A stretch of 64,000 nucleotides of DNA from Aquila chrysaetos chrysaetos (Eukaryota > Chordata > Aves > Accipitriformes > Accipitridae): the NCBI RefSeq assembly GCF_900496995.4, contig NC_044019.1, forward strand, positions 1,612,001-1,676,000, read 5' to 3'. The notes beneath the pieces were generated by a model that saw only the letters and a program-made list of their open reading frames with translations, ran no database searches and was not told the DNA's origin. Below, one piece after another: positions 25,526-47,960 of the stretch; the stretch's first letter is position 1; every line of letters starts with the position of its first letter. The position numbers and the translations under genes were made by a program.

Positions 25526-26458
25526 GCTCTCCTGGCCCCTCCAGCCCAGCTGTCCTCGGGCTTTGGTCACATCTTCTCTCAAGGTCCCACAGCAGCTCTT
25601 AGGCTCTCCAAAAAGTCCTCTTCCCCTCCTGCCATGCCATGAGCTGCTGTGGGGGTCCTCAGCTTGGCTTCCAGAGCAGCCTTGGTGGTCCAGGTGTATT
25701 TTTAACACTGTGGCATTTGACGGCCTCTGCCCTAAACGAGACCTGGGTGTGATCCATCCCTGACCTGCCTGTACCTCTGCCTTCATGTGTAGCCACAACT
25801 TGGTCTGGTCACTGGAGCAATTTTTAATGCAGAGGAGCTTCTAATTAACAGGATTCTGAAGTTAATTAAGACAATCCTTCTCATCTCATTTAGGTCTTTC
25901 CACAAGTGCTCACCAGGGCAATGCTGCTTCCCTGGGCTCCTAGGGAGCCTTCGCTCACCTTGCAGCTCACACCCCACATCCCAGGGGCTGTCGTGTCTCA
26001 GGGCGAGGGTCTGGGATGTCACCTGAAAAGCTAACAGGTCCTGGAACACTTCTTTGTCTAAAGGACCAGGTGATCAGCACCGAATGTCAGACTCCAGAGA
26101 TGCCAGGACTGTGTTTCAGCCTTCCTGGTTCCCTCCATTCATTTCTTGTAAAAGCTACCAGCCTCAATAGGTGACTCCTAAGGGGAAATTGGCCTCTTGC
26201 CTCCCACGTCAGCTCAGTAAACCGGCAACGTTATGGACTCATCTTACTTAAGAAAGGTCGATCTTCTGCATTCCCAATGCATTCCCATAGATCAGTCTGG
26301 ATTAAGTTTAGAGTGATATGATAAGTAGTAATAATACTGCTGCCTTGCCCCTAATTATTTTCAATATAATTATGTACCCTCAAGAAACCTTTTAAATAGC
26401 ACACTCTCATCAGCGCTCTGGTCCAAGGGATTCATTTGTTTCAGGAAAGAAATATTCT

Positions 26459-26530
26459 TGGGGCTGAATCCTTCATTAGTCTTTACTAGAGAGACTCCTC
26501 CTGAAGTCAGTAGGGTACGCGTGCCCCACT
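26459..26530. repeat. Old amniote repeat fragment
   Basis: GGGGCTGAATCCTTCATTAG followed by TCTTTACTAGAGAGACTCCT and CCTGAAGTCAGTAGGG resembles a widespread amniote repeat with the pattern AATCCTGCAGTCCTTACTCA then TTGAAGTCAATGGG. Short and diverged. Confidence 0.35.
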
Positions 26531-28029
26531 CAAAGACATGGGGCTAAGCCCATCTGAGCAGCTGGCCACCAAAGGAAGATTTTTGCAAGCACCTCAGAAT
26601 TTTGTTTGTTGGCAGCATGAAGCATTTGGCAAGAAAAAAGCCTGGAAGTCTGCTGGAAAGTATCAGCGAAAGACTCTGAGTTTCACCGTCTTTTATCAGC
26701 TTATCATGCTTTCTTTTCTCATGTTTTAATCCCACAGAAGTGCTGCAGCTCTGATGTGTGAAAGAAAAAGAGAGATTAGATCCCTTGGCTGCTTAGCTCT
26801 GAGTGTGAGGCTGTATTCTCGGTATCTGCCTGGGCACAGGGAGGTGCTGAGTTGCCATTTCATCTCCCGGTGCTCTCCAAACCAGCTCAGTCTGCCGGAG
26901 AGCCGGGTGCCCGGTGGACGTGTGCCTGTGCCGGTACCCCCGTGGGTGGACTCCGGGGTGCGGCACGCAGACCTGTGCAGGCTTGGGTTCTCGCTGTTGG
27001 GATTAAATTGCAGCTCCATGCGAGCGTGAAGGCTGTCGAGGGAAGCTTCCCACGGCACACTCTGTGTTTGGGATAGTGGTACTTTGCCTGTGCCACTACA
27101 GACCGGGTGCTAAGCGTGCAAACCGAAAACACGTACGATCGCATTACCGAGGCATGCTGCCCTACCTTGAGATTAAAATTGGGAAGGAACAGCAAGGATC
27201 AGTGAGTCTGGAAGGGAGGAATTAAATTAATACATTGAATGTATACAATATATTTTTTATATTTTAAGGGTGTCCATTGGTTTCCTGAGCAAATCAACTC
27301 TTCATTCAGGGTGCTCTCAGGTGGGATCCTGACTGTGGCAGCTCTGTGGAATTTTCTGTAAAAGCAAGATGTCCTTGGCTGAATTTTCCACTGTCCCTGT
27401 TACCTGCTGCCCTCCCATCCCACCGCTGGCAGCACATCCAGGGGCTGGGATTCCCGTGCATGCCCACAGCCCAAATCTGTCCTGATGTGCTCCCGCCTTC
27501 CCCATTCAAACCTGTGGGATGCTCAAAGCAGAATTCAGTTTGTGGGTTTTAAACAATTCATGATCTTTTAGAGATGAAAAATCTGTATAAATGGACATTT
27601 TCCCATGATCTTTGGTTTTGTTTACTTGCTGGCACAAAGGTTGAGAGTCCACCTGGACTTTGATTCTGCAGAGACTCTTCTGTGCCTGATGGGGTGTCCT
27701 GAGCTCTCCCGTGGAGTCAGGGGGTTGTTCCTGGTGAGGGAAGCATCTGTGTAAATCAACGCCGGCTCGAGCCCCTAGACCAAGGAACAGGTACAGTGGC
27801 ATCACCCAGTCTGGATCCCTGAAATCCTTTTGGGGAAGGAAGGACTCTAACTGGGAAGCAAAAGCCCAGCCCAGCCCTCTCTGTGCATCCACACACAACC
27901 TTCATTTCAGACTGTCCCTTCTCTGCACCAGGGTCTGAAAACCAAGGATGAGTTTCCAAGGAAGTTACCTCACTGAAATAGTTAATGAGAAATTATACCA
28001 TCCCCCACCTCTCTTCCCCCAGCTCACCA

Positions 28030-28270
28030 CCCCTCTGAAAAAAAAATCAGAATAATAATTAAAAGATGCCTAGAAACGCTCTTGGAAGAGCATAAATTCT
28101 GAAGATGAAAGTAAATGATTAAAATAATTAAATACTTCAAGTTGACAAGCAGAAGCAGAATCTTGCCAACGGACATTTGTCGGTAATTAGTTAATTAATC
28201 CTAACACAAATTATAAGCCATAACAAACCAGTCAGGCTGAACGCAGCCGGCTGTTCAGAATTAAACTTAG
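28030..28270. promoter_or_regulatory. Candidate conserved non-coding element
   Basis: A dense series of homeodomain-type cores (AATAATTAAAAG, AATGATTAAAAT, AATTAGTTAATTAATC) in repeat-free sequence. The lack of frames and of simple-repeat structure argues for regulatory DNA. Inference only. Confidence 0.3.
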
Positions 28271-28913
28271 AAAAAGAGGGAGTGAGAGAAAGAAGAAAGA
28301 AAAGTTTTAAGATTCTTGCGGATCTGAGGGAAGATGCTGTGCAGAAACTGGCATCCCTGTGGGAAGAGCAGTCGTGGAGACAGGCTGGTTTTCTGGGGCA
28401 GGAGAGCGGCCACTGGAGCACTCCCCTTCCCTCCTCTGCTCTCGGGGTGCTCAGCCCTCCACTTTCCCCGCTCAGCTCCTCACCAGCCCCGGCTTCACAT
28501 GGGAAGACCTACAAGCACCTCTCAGTCCCCTCCACAGCTCCCACACAGCATCTCCAGGGAGGGCTCAGCCTCCCTGTGCTACCAGCACCCCAAGCCCCGG
28601 AGAAGTGCTTGTGTCCTCCTTGCACCCCCTGCGTCTCTACGCTGCTTGGTGGATAACAACAACAGTGTCAAAAAACAAGCACAGAAACCAGCGCACATGT
28701 TGGGAGAGGGGACTGGCAGGCGCTGGTGTCCCGGAGAGCTCCTGCAATATTTTGGAGGTGATGGATAGAGCAAGGATGGGGGGATGAGATCTGGGCTGGG
28801 CTGTATTCCCACCGAGCAAGAGCACAGTGGGATGGGATGGTCGGAGCAGGCAGTATAGAGCAGGGCTTGTGTTTTCCACTCTTTTTCTGTGAGTAAACAT
28901 GGAACAAAGGCTT

Positions 28914-28974
28914 CCGAGCTCCGTTTCCAGCTCTGCCACTGATGCCAGTGTGCGTCTTGAGGCACATCACTTAC
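28914..28974 (+). repeat. MIR-like SINE fragment
   Basis: TTTCCAGCTCTGCCACTGAT followed by CAGTGTGCGTCTTGAGGCAC and ATCACTTACAC resembles the tRNA-to-core junction of MIR in sense orientation. Confidence 0.45.
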
Positions 28975-31900
28975 ACAGCCAGCCAAAGAAACAAGCTGGT
29001 CTGTGCAGTTGGGGTCCCCTCAGGTCCCCGGGCAGATGGTGACATTAATCCAGCGGTTTCTGGAAGACGAGCATGGGCCAGCATCTCAGAAGGGCTCCGT
29101 CTTCGGGTGATGGGAGGGGAGCTGCAAACCAGCTACCCATTAACACCCTGATTTAGAAAGTGTTTTTAAGACAGGCTGAAAAAGCAGGGTCGGTGCTTGG
29201 GAGCTGGGTCCAGCCAGGGAAACTCGGTGCAAATGACACCAGGCCACATATGCGGTCAGGAGGGACCTGGCGTGAGCCTGGTGCGTGCCAAATTGCTGGA
29301 AAGACGGGGAAGACGGAGCCGCTGCTTTACCCTGTGCAATGGGAAGAGGTTAATGAACTGCAGTCTGGTTTCCCACCTCCAGTCACCTTGGCTCAAGTCC
29401 AATTTTCAGCCCTAGATTAAGTGAGCCTGGTGATCCACAGGCAAGACATGGTGAATGACAGCTCATATGCAGCAGCGTACCTCTGTATTAACACGTCAAG
29501 CCGGGACTGTAGATGCACTGAAGGGCCAGGCTTTGCCCTTCCTCCAGCACAAAAAGGCTCTTCAACAGACAGGAGTTGGTGCTCCTATGGAGAGGACCTG
29601 CGCATCCCCAGCACAGGGACACTTCTGTGTGACAAACTGGGCCAAATGACAGCTGGCAATGCAGTTTAAGTGATAAGTGGGACATACATGTTGCAAATGG
29701 GCTTTTATCAGTAAGGAAGAGCAGCCAGGAAATATTTTGAAAGAATAAACAGATGCCAGGGAAGTGTGACTTTCCCGCAGATTCCAGATTGTCAGAGGAA
29801 TTGCCAGCGACTGATGTGCCACGTCTGGGTATGTATCATGTGAGTGGAAGTACGAACATGTGAGCACACATGACCATCTACTGATGCATTTTACACACAA
29901 GGAAGAAAGAGATAATTTACAAGACAATAAGAACTTAACACTGAAGAAATGTAAGACTCATCTTTTTTGGCCAAAATTCTCTGAGACGCATGTGAAGTGG
30001 GTTCCTGTCTTCCATAAAATCTATCCAGAGCTCCACTGAAGAGAAAGTTTTATTCTGCATGTGTGTGAGCATGTGTACGCGCGTGTTCTAAGTGTTTTGC
30101 ATTATGTGAGCTCTGACCTTCAGAGGGGAACAGAAGGAATATTTTCCCCCCTGAGGCTAGAGTTGTCAGTGAAATGTCTGTCTTTCTTAATAATTTCAAT
30201 CCGGGTGACAGGGGACAGGGCATTTTGCTCTGAACGAACGTACTGTAAAAACTGTCAGATAGAATTTGTCTCAAGAAGCAACATTTCTATCTATTCAGGG
30301 TCATAATTACAGGCATCTTATGACCTGTGGAGCAGCACATTTTTCTCAACCAAAAAAAGGAATCCTAAAATAGGTGGTTTGGTCTTCTGCAGAGCTTTGG
30401 ATTAAACCTAAATGGATTCTAACAAGCAATGGTCATCTCCAGCAGAATGCTTTCTTCATTTGTTTGTTGGTTGTTGTTTTTTTTTAAATCCAGAACAAAC
30501 TGTGCACAGAAGTGACGTAGCAGAAAAGAAGGGATATAAATTGCCATTCAGTGGGCCGGAGTAATGGCCTATTTCATCCTATATCCTGTCTCCTAACTGC
30601 CTGCCCCTCTGAATTTCCTCCAAACTGACAGTGGCCAGCGTCTTTTTAATGAACTGAATAAGTAACTAAATGGGTAATTAACCAAATGAGCATGACGATA
30701 ATTTGATTGTGCTTTCCCCACTTTTAAAGCACAGGAAATAGTAAGAAAAGTAATAATTCAGTGACCAGGAGGAATTCAAACAGAAGGACAGAGCTGGAGA
30801 AGCTGGGTGGGAGCTTTGACTAGATGTTGCTGTCTATAAACCCCCCACAATACTGCAGAAATCTCTGTTTGTTATGTATGTTAAACATTTTGATTTCTTG
30901 ATTTGTGCCTCCTCAGTGGGGAAAAAAACCTATCCAATGACTTGGAGCAACTTTTCTTTTTATGGTTTAATTTTACAATTAGCAACGGTTACGAAATAGA
31001 TGATCCCGCCAGACCCCACAGAGCTGTACAGTTATGGGTCACACACCACTCAAAGCTAGACATCGTATTGGGATCACCAGCCTGGTTTTGCATCACTGAG
31101 CTTTTGCAATATTGGCCTGCAGTGCCTGTTTGCTTTCCTGCCTCACCAAGAAGGTTTCAGCAGCAAATCAAGCTGGGAGAGGGAACCAAAAGTTACCACA
31201 GTGGGAACGAGCCGTGATGCTCTGCACTGCTAGGGAGGGTCCAGAAACAGGAAAACTGAGAAATAACGCTTCCTGTCCCTGGGCATCCCAGCTTCTTGCG
31301 GTGAATATCCTCTTGCCCACCGCAAGGAGACAACGATGACCACTGCAGAACCACTCAGGAAGGAGCATCCCACTGAGGAGAGGGGCCCCAGCTGGTCTCT
31401 GAAACGTTCTCACCTGCAAGATCAATCCTGCCAGAGACACATACAAGCGCTAATCAGCTCTATTGACACGGCAGATGGCAGGTTACAATCCATTTTCACC
31501 TGCACACTCCAATGGATGCCCCATTCTTGCCATCACAGGTGGAGGGTAAACACTCTGCAACGGACCTGGGACCAGGGAAGCAGAGCAGCCCGCTCACCCA
31601 CCGCCGGCAGTGGGGGGCTGCTGTGGGATGCCTGCAGGATTGACGCTGCCAGACACTGACATTTCCTGACAAGTTCAGTAAGAACGAGGATTCTTAGGAA
31701 GAAGTTTTGCTGGTGGTGGGCAAGGAGGACCCACTTCCTCCACACTGACCTCAGCCTGGAAAACGGCAGGAGAGGTGAACGGGGCCTCCTGAGTTCAGAG
31801 CAATCCCTCTGCAAAGCTGCTGTATGCCTGAAAGCAAGCACTGCAGGGAGATGCTAACAGTCCGCTCTGCATCCCAGAAGAGCCACGCTCATGATTTAAA

Positions 31901-32343
31901 TACCACTGACAAAACCCCTCCATCCAGGTAGTGTTTAACACCCATCTGTCAAAACAAATGTGAAAGACTCTTCAACTTTTACTAGCTGAAACTTCAGCAA
32001 CAGTTGTTCTCCATTGACCCAGAGGCATCTTGGTGGGGAGAACAGAGCCAGAAACAGACTGGCACCAGGGACTGCCCACCAGCCTGGGCACAGGCAGAAC
32101 AATGCAAGGTTTGTCCCTGCCCATCCCTAAGGAGAATCTGTTTAAATATACCATGCTTAGACCCATAGAAGGTCAGCTTGAGGGGTTCTGTGGAGCCCAG
32201 ACGGAGAGATTAAGAGCAAAGCTCCATGTAAGCCTTGCAGAGTTCATTCCAGGGTTGTGTGATCCAAACGGCATGCTTCAGCAGCTAGAGAGGAGCTCAG
32301 TGAATCAAGACGTTTCTATTCCTATCCAGTCCGCTAGCCTGCC

Positions 32344-32420
32344 CTGTGATCTCCACTAAATCACTTCTCCTCTCTGCGCCTTCATTTCCTGCACCTGAAA
32401 TAGCAGGAACATGAGGATCC
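32344..32420 (+). repeat. MIR-like SINE relic
   Basis: TGTGATCTCCACTAAATCAC then TTCTCCTCTCTGCGCCTTCA and a degraded CATTTCCTGCACCTGAAATA follow the sense order of the MIR core. Confidence 0.5.
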
Positions 32421-33567
32421 TTTTCTTCTCTGGAAAGCAGTGAGCTCCTAGCAGGAAACCTTGTCTAGGCATTACAGTAACTGTAACATCATCTTTACTA
32501 ATACCATATTGAGAAAGATGACAGCAAAGGGCAAAAGCCAGTGCAAACACTAGTCAAACAATCCCTGGAATGAAAAATACCTCCCATACCGCAGTCGTGC
32601 ATCATACCACAGCCCCACGTCTGCTGGGCTGCCTTGTGAGCTGGGGACAGAGCAGAAAGCTGAGCCCAGGTGTTTCAGGCTAGCACTGCCAGCTTTGGTT
32701 TAGCAGAAGGCAGTGGCAACGCACCCAGGAGGGCTCAGCATCGCTCTTCTGGAAAGAGAATGGGAACTTGGGCTTGGCAGATTAGGAGACAGAGATAGAA
32801 CCTGCAGTTTTCCTCCTCCTCTGCCACATTTAGGGCACTGTGTCCCCTCTAAAAAATGTTCTGCTGTTATAACAGGTGGAAAAGGGATGGGTGCCAGTCA
32901 TCAAGCAATTAGCCAGCAGCCTAGGAGTTCAGCAAGCAGAGTGCTTGTTTCTGGCCGAGTGACCGCAAATGTATCACAACTTCTCTGCACGGCAGATCTT
33001 CTGTCTATGGCAGGGCTGTATCTGTACTGCGTGTGAATTCGCACAGTCCCTGTGCCCCTGGGTGTATGCAGACCTGGGATGGACCCTGTGGGGAGCCTCC
33101 ATAAAGTGTGTTGCTGTTTACAAATGTCAGAAGCATGGTAAGTCTGCTAAGCATTAACATGAGAACCACACGCTGTCGGAGAGCAATTCCACTCAGGGTA
33201 GCCAGGCAGCTGACGTCTGGCTGCCACAGCAGTGTGCGGCCTGATCAGGTGAAAGTGAGCTTGTTGTGCAAAGGTAAGAACAACAACTGCAATATCTCAT
33301 GGACAATGTGTGAAGAAGGGGTAAAAAAATAGTGGGGAGGAAAAAGAAATGCTGAAAGGTTTGCAAAGCCAGCTTATGTTTTCACGGACACTTGTTTTCC
33401 AACTGTTGATGCAATGACTTCTCCGCATTTTCTGCTCAGCTCTGGGCTCTCTGCTGGAGCAATCAGCACCTAGTAAAGAGACTGCGCTGTTTTCCTCTGT
33501 AAATATCATCTTAAATTAAGAAGTACTGGTCAGCCCGCGTCACTGGAGATGAGCAGTTACTGCCGAG

Positions 33568-33655
33568 GCCAGATCCACAGCTGCTGTCACCCTGAACAGC
33601 TCCAGTGGCTGCAACAGGGCTCAGTGGATTTATATTCGGTGCAGAGCTGACTCTC
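33568..33655. repeat. Old palindromic amniote repeat fragment
   Basis: GAGGCCAGATCCACAGCTGC leads into CAGCTCCAGTGG and ends near GATTTATATTCGGTGCAGAG. This follows the layout of a self-complementary amniote repeat whose two arms read AGGCCAGATCCTCAGCTGG. The family name is not certain to me. Confidence 0.4.
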
Positions 33656-34959
33656 TGGGCTGCACTGAGGACTCTTTTTATTAACTTTCATTGTTTTATA
33701 GGTTTTTCCCACATGACTAACTACTTGCCTGCCTTTGTGTAGAAAACATGACAGCTATTCATCCTTGACAGCTTTTCTATCTACGTCTCAGCCCTCCCAT
33801 TTTCCCCTTTCTCAACCAGTCTGTCCTTGCTGAGTTTCCTTCGTTGTATGTATCTTTACACCAATTTGTTGGCGTAAAGCTGTCCAGGGAATTACGGCAA
33901 GTTACATAATAAATTCAAGCTGCTTCCTCCTTTGTGGGTGATCCTTTTTTTTTTTCAATTTCAGGGTTCCTTACAGAATCAACCTTCCTTTTTTAAGAAG
34001 ATACCACATTTCCAGCTAAAGCACACTTTACTTGCTAGAAGCTGTGATGGGAGGATGGGAGTGTGAGCTCCTCTCTCTGTCACAGCCTCTCACTCTCTGT
34101 GCTCCCATTCCTGCTTCGTACTGGGATGCTTCAGCTCCATAACTTACCTGGACCAAGAGAGAAAAGATACTCCGAGCACCTCAGAGTCTTTGGATATCTC
34201 TGTATATTGGGTACAAGATCTCAGTATCAGAAACCGTGTATTGTATATCAGGTATCTCAGTGCATATAAGAGTTTTACGTAGGCTGCTTAGCATTTCTGT
34301 GCTATTCACAGCTTTTGTTCTTGGAATAACCCCCACCAAGGCTGTGTAACACACACATGTATAAATACACATAACTGCAATATCTGTCTTGAAAATAAAA
34401 TAGGCAAAGGCACGTTCAATTTTAAGACATACTGCAGCCTGGACAAATTCACTTTCATGGTGGAAAATATTCCCCGATTTCTGCTAGGCAGAGATGTCCT
34501 GCTGTCCTTCTTATACTGATGCAATAATGTCAGAAGTGGCTTCACCCCAGGAGGAGAGGTAGGTGTGTACTGGATGCACGCATGCTTCCTAAACAGGGAA
34601 ATTCAATCTGTCAAGAAAATTCAATAACAACCTTAACATTTAATTGTACCCTAGGGCCCAATAAAAATCAACAAGGATGATAGTTGTTGGTTTTTCGTTA
34701 ACCTTCTCTTAAAAAGGTCTCAAAAAATAACTAAGTTAGACTGGCGGGCTGTACATACATGTGCAATACATACGGAGATCTATAGGGAAGAATGTATTTA
34801 AAACTTCAGATTGGATCCACATAAAAAATACTTAAGCACTGGCACAGAGCTTGGCCATTGTTAGGTAAAAGAAAACATCCTGTTTTGATTTATGCACGCA
34901 GCACTCAATTTAACAAGTGTAGCTACAGGCAATTGGAAAACAGTCAAAATGGTGAATTT

Positions 34960-35400
34960 GCTGCTTACACTCATTTATACTGTTTCCTGAAGACAATTCG
35001 CTGTTGCTTTTTGGCATGTTTAGTATTTTTTAAACCACACAAAGGTTATGCCCAGTTCTCATAATTACACAGTGACTTTTTTGGTATAGGTGCAATTGGG
35101 CGTTTGCCACGTGCTGTAGCATCCAGAGTTTTATTTCCTGGGGCTGCCTCCTTCACGGCAACTGCTGTGGGGGTTTAATGCTTCGGTGGCCCCTTTCATT
35201 AGCGTGGGGCTGGGTCTTTGTGGAGCTGCACTTAGTGAACCTATTAGATGGGGCTCGGGCAGGGGCAGAGCCTAATCAATAAACCAAGTGCCAGTTGGAG
35301 TTACTCTGCTCGTCAGGATGGCGCCTGCAGTTAGACAATGTCCAGGCAATTAGAGCACTTGTTTTGTTTCTCTTGTTCTTAATTATCTACATTACAGCCA
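34960..35400. promoter_or_regulatory. Candidate conserved non-coding element (enhancer-like)
   Basis: A 440-bp stretch mixes TAAT, ATTAG and CAATTAG cores, CATTAGCG, AATCAATAAA and TCTTGTTCTTAATTATC in unique sequence free of repeats and frames. This texture is typical of developmental enhancers in gene-poor DNA. It lies about 1.5 kb upstream of the PSMB2 island. Conservation cannot be seen from one genome, so this is inference. Confidence 0.35.
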
Positions 35401-36623
35401 CACCTGGAAGCTTCTGGGTACTGCACAGCCACCTAAGACATTTTTTGCCCTGAGAAATTTAAGTAGATTGAGGCGGGGGGGCAAAGAGGGGAATAGCAGG
35501 GAACAGCATTTGCTGATCACCATCTGTCAGAACCCATGTCTAGGCAGGTGACAAAACAGATACCATCCAAGCTCTCTACCTGAGCTCATGGAGCTCTAAA
35601 GCCATCAACTGATAGAAAAATCCGCAGGCACATCTGCGGCTCAGTTTTCCCTTGGTGGCTGGCATGGACAGAAAAAAAAAATCCTTTCTTGGCTCAAAAG
35701 GTGAGTCAAGCCAGGGCTTGTCCCTTTGACTGTGGGGGGATTCTGCTTGGAGTGGTGTTTGGGGCGGCAGGAGGGACTCCGGAGGGGTTGAGCATGCACT
35801 CGTAGTTACTGGCTGCGGACCGGCAGGCTGTTGCTGCAAACCACGGCAGGAGCTGCAGGGAGCCCCGCACAGCGGCTCAGAGTTCGGCTCCGCATGCAGC
35901 TGGCACTGCTGGCTATTCCTGACACAGAAAGACGGACAGCAAATAAATCACTCCATCGCTCCTGGAAGGATTTCACTGTCTCTTCACAGTTCAGTTCCCT
36001 TTGACTACATAGATCAGAAGCTGCAGGACTGCCAGTCATTTATTTCCAAAAGAATTTGTGCCCAAGAACAGCTGCCATACAAGGAGGGTTTAGAGTGGTT
36101 TTCTTTCCTCTTGGACCTCCACAGACTGCCAGCAGCAAGCAGCCAGCCATTCGCTCTGGCTGAGACTGCCAAGCCGGTTCAGTTTTATTCCAGAGAGCAC
36201 GGAGCAGAAGCGGGACGTGCGATTATCACCACTCCATCTTCTGCACTGAGAACTCTGCCACGGAACTGTGCTCTTTAATAGCAAACACGGCGTGCTTTGG
36301 CCGGGAATGGCGCCAAATACCCAGACTCACAAGATTTTTGTCCCAAACCAAAAAACCCAGGACAATCTGCCTGACAGGAAAGCCAGGTTTGCCTGAAAAC
36401 CCCATCGTCCCCACAGCTTAGGATCACCCCTGTCCCCACAGAGCGTGCCGGCCGAGGGCAGAGCTCTGTGGGAGCACACCGGCCGATCAGCACTCCACCC
36501 CCCCCCCCAACCCAGAGCTCCGTTCCCGGGCCGCCGGCCTCCGTGAGGAGCCCGCGGGACGCTGACAGACCCGTACCCCTTCCAGGTGCCGTTAGGGCCA
36601 GCCCTGTAACTGGTGAAGGCGGC

Positions 36624-36638
36624 TATAAAATGGCGGGG
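36624..36638 (+). promoter_or_regulatory. TATA-like box overlapping a YY1-like ATGGCGG motif
   Basis: The string TATAAAA at 36624-36630 runs directly into AAAATGGCGGG, which resembles the YY1 site of housekeeping promoters. It lies about 260 bp before the start codon. In CpG-island promoters the YY1-type motif is more often functional than an isolated TATA, so this may sit at the transcription start rather than upstream of it. Confidence 0.4.
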
Positions 36639-36718
36639 GGGGGGGAAACACCGCCCGCCCCGCCGTCCCCATAGCCTCAGGCCGGCCCGGGCAGGTCTGG
36701 CTGCCGCCGCCGCCCCGC

Positions 36719-36728
36719 GTCACGTGAC
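36719..36728. promoter_or_regulatory. Palindromic E-box GTCACGTGAC (USF/TFE type)
   Basis: A perfect 10-bp palindrome with a CACGTG core flanked by GT/AC. This is the preferred form for USF and MiT/TFE factors (CLEAR-like element). It lies about 165 bp upstream of the PSMB2 start codon within the CpG island. Binding is inferred from motif and position only. Confidence 0.5.
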
Positions 36729-36751
36729 CCCCTTCCCGCCGGCGGCGGCGG

Positions 36752-36761
36752 CTCTCGCGAG
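36752..36761. promoter_or_regulatory. TCTCGCGAG element (BANP/M8-type promoter motif)
   Basis: CTCTCGCGAG contains 9 of 10 positions of the TCTCGCGAGA palindrome found in many vertebrate CpG-island housekeeping promoters and bound by BANP when unmethylated. It lies about 130 bp before the PSMB2 start codon, the usual position relative to a start site. Confidence 0.5.
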
Positions 36762-36785
36762 CGGTGGCGTCATCGCTGCGCGCCG

Positions 36786-36796
36786 GCGCCTGCGCG
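36786..36796. promoter_or_regulatory. NRF1-like GCGCCTGCGCG site
   Basis: This is close to the NRF1 consensus GCGCATGCGC, with one mismatch in the central pair. It lies between the TCGCGA element and the PSMB2 start codon and is followed by a GGA-repeat stretch (36805-36830). Function is inferred. Confidence 0.4.
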
Positions 36797-36889
36797 TCGA
36801 CCCGGTGAGGAGGAGGAGGAGGAGGAGGGGGCGGCGGTGGTTCGCTGTGTCACGGCGCGGCCTGAGGGGACGGCGGAGCGCGGCCGGCC

Positions 36890-47624
<10,735 letters not shown>

Positions 47625-47746
47625 CCCCTGAGATCTTTCTTCAGCAGTCATCTTTTTTGTTCACTTTTGGGTTTTTTCTATTCATTTGAAGCACACAAGT
47701 CATGTACTGCACTGGGAGATCGAATAAAGATTGACATTTATATAGC
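47625..47746 (+). terminator. PSMB2: PSMB2 3' UTR and polyadenylation signal
   Basis: The untranslated tail is short, about 120 nt. A canonical AATAAA lies at 47723-47728, followed by a likely cleavage zone near 47745 and a T-rich downstream element (TTTTATCTTTTTTATTG). No other AATAAA occurs between the stop and this site, so it is probably the main 3' end. Confidence 0.85.
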
Positions 47747-47887
47747 CAGTTTTATCTTTTTTATTGCGCTGAGCTTTCCTGAGAGTATTTAAGTAAATTG
47801 TTCAACGGTGAAGGTGAAACTTGATTTACTGTTAATGGATGTACATTGAAGTTACTTATCTTTCTTTCCTCTTCTGAGATTTTTACA

Positions 47888-47960
47888 TACATACACAAGT
47901 TTTTGTATGTGTGGGGAAAACTGGTACTATATTTTCTAGATGACAGTGTGCTGTCATCTA
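47888..47960 (+). repeat. Two adjacent hairpins downstream of PSMB2
   Basis: ACATACA pairs with TGTATGT around 47890-47911. TAGATGACAG (47937-47946) pairs perfectly with CTGTCATCTA (47951-47960) over a TGTG loop. They lie about 140-230 bp past the PSMB2 poly(A) signal. Function unknown. Confidence 0.6.

Larger units (their letters stand above)
24000..36450. other. Gene-poor DNA upstream of PSMB2
   Basis: GC falls compared with the segments to the left. MIR-like relics lie at 25490-25525, 28914-28974 and 32344-32420. Two other old amniote repeat fragments lie at 26459-26530 and 33568-33655. AT-rich, motif-dense islands at 24930-25110, 28030-28270, 30640-30770 and 34960-35400 look like conserved non-coding DNA. 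No exon recognised. Confidence 0.6.

Noticed and set aside
1-36450. A hidden gene from the human neighbourhood upstream of PSMB2
   Set aside because: No open frame or short conserved block resembled the proteins I know from that side of human PSMB2. Absence cannot be proven without a search.
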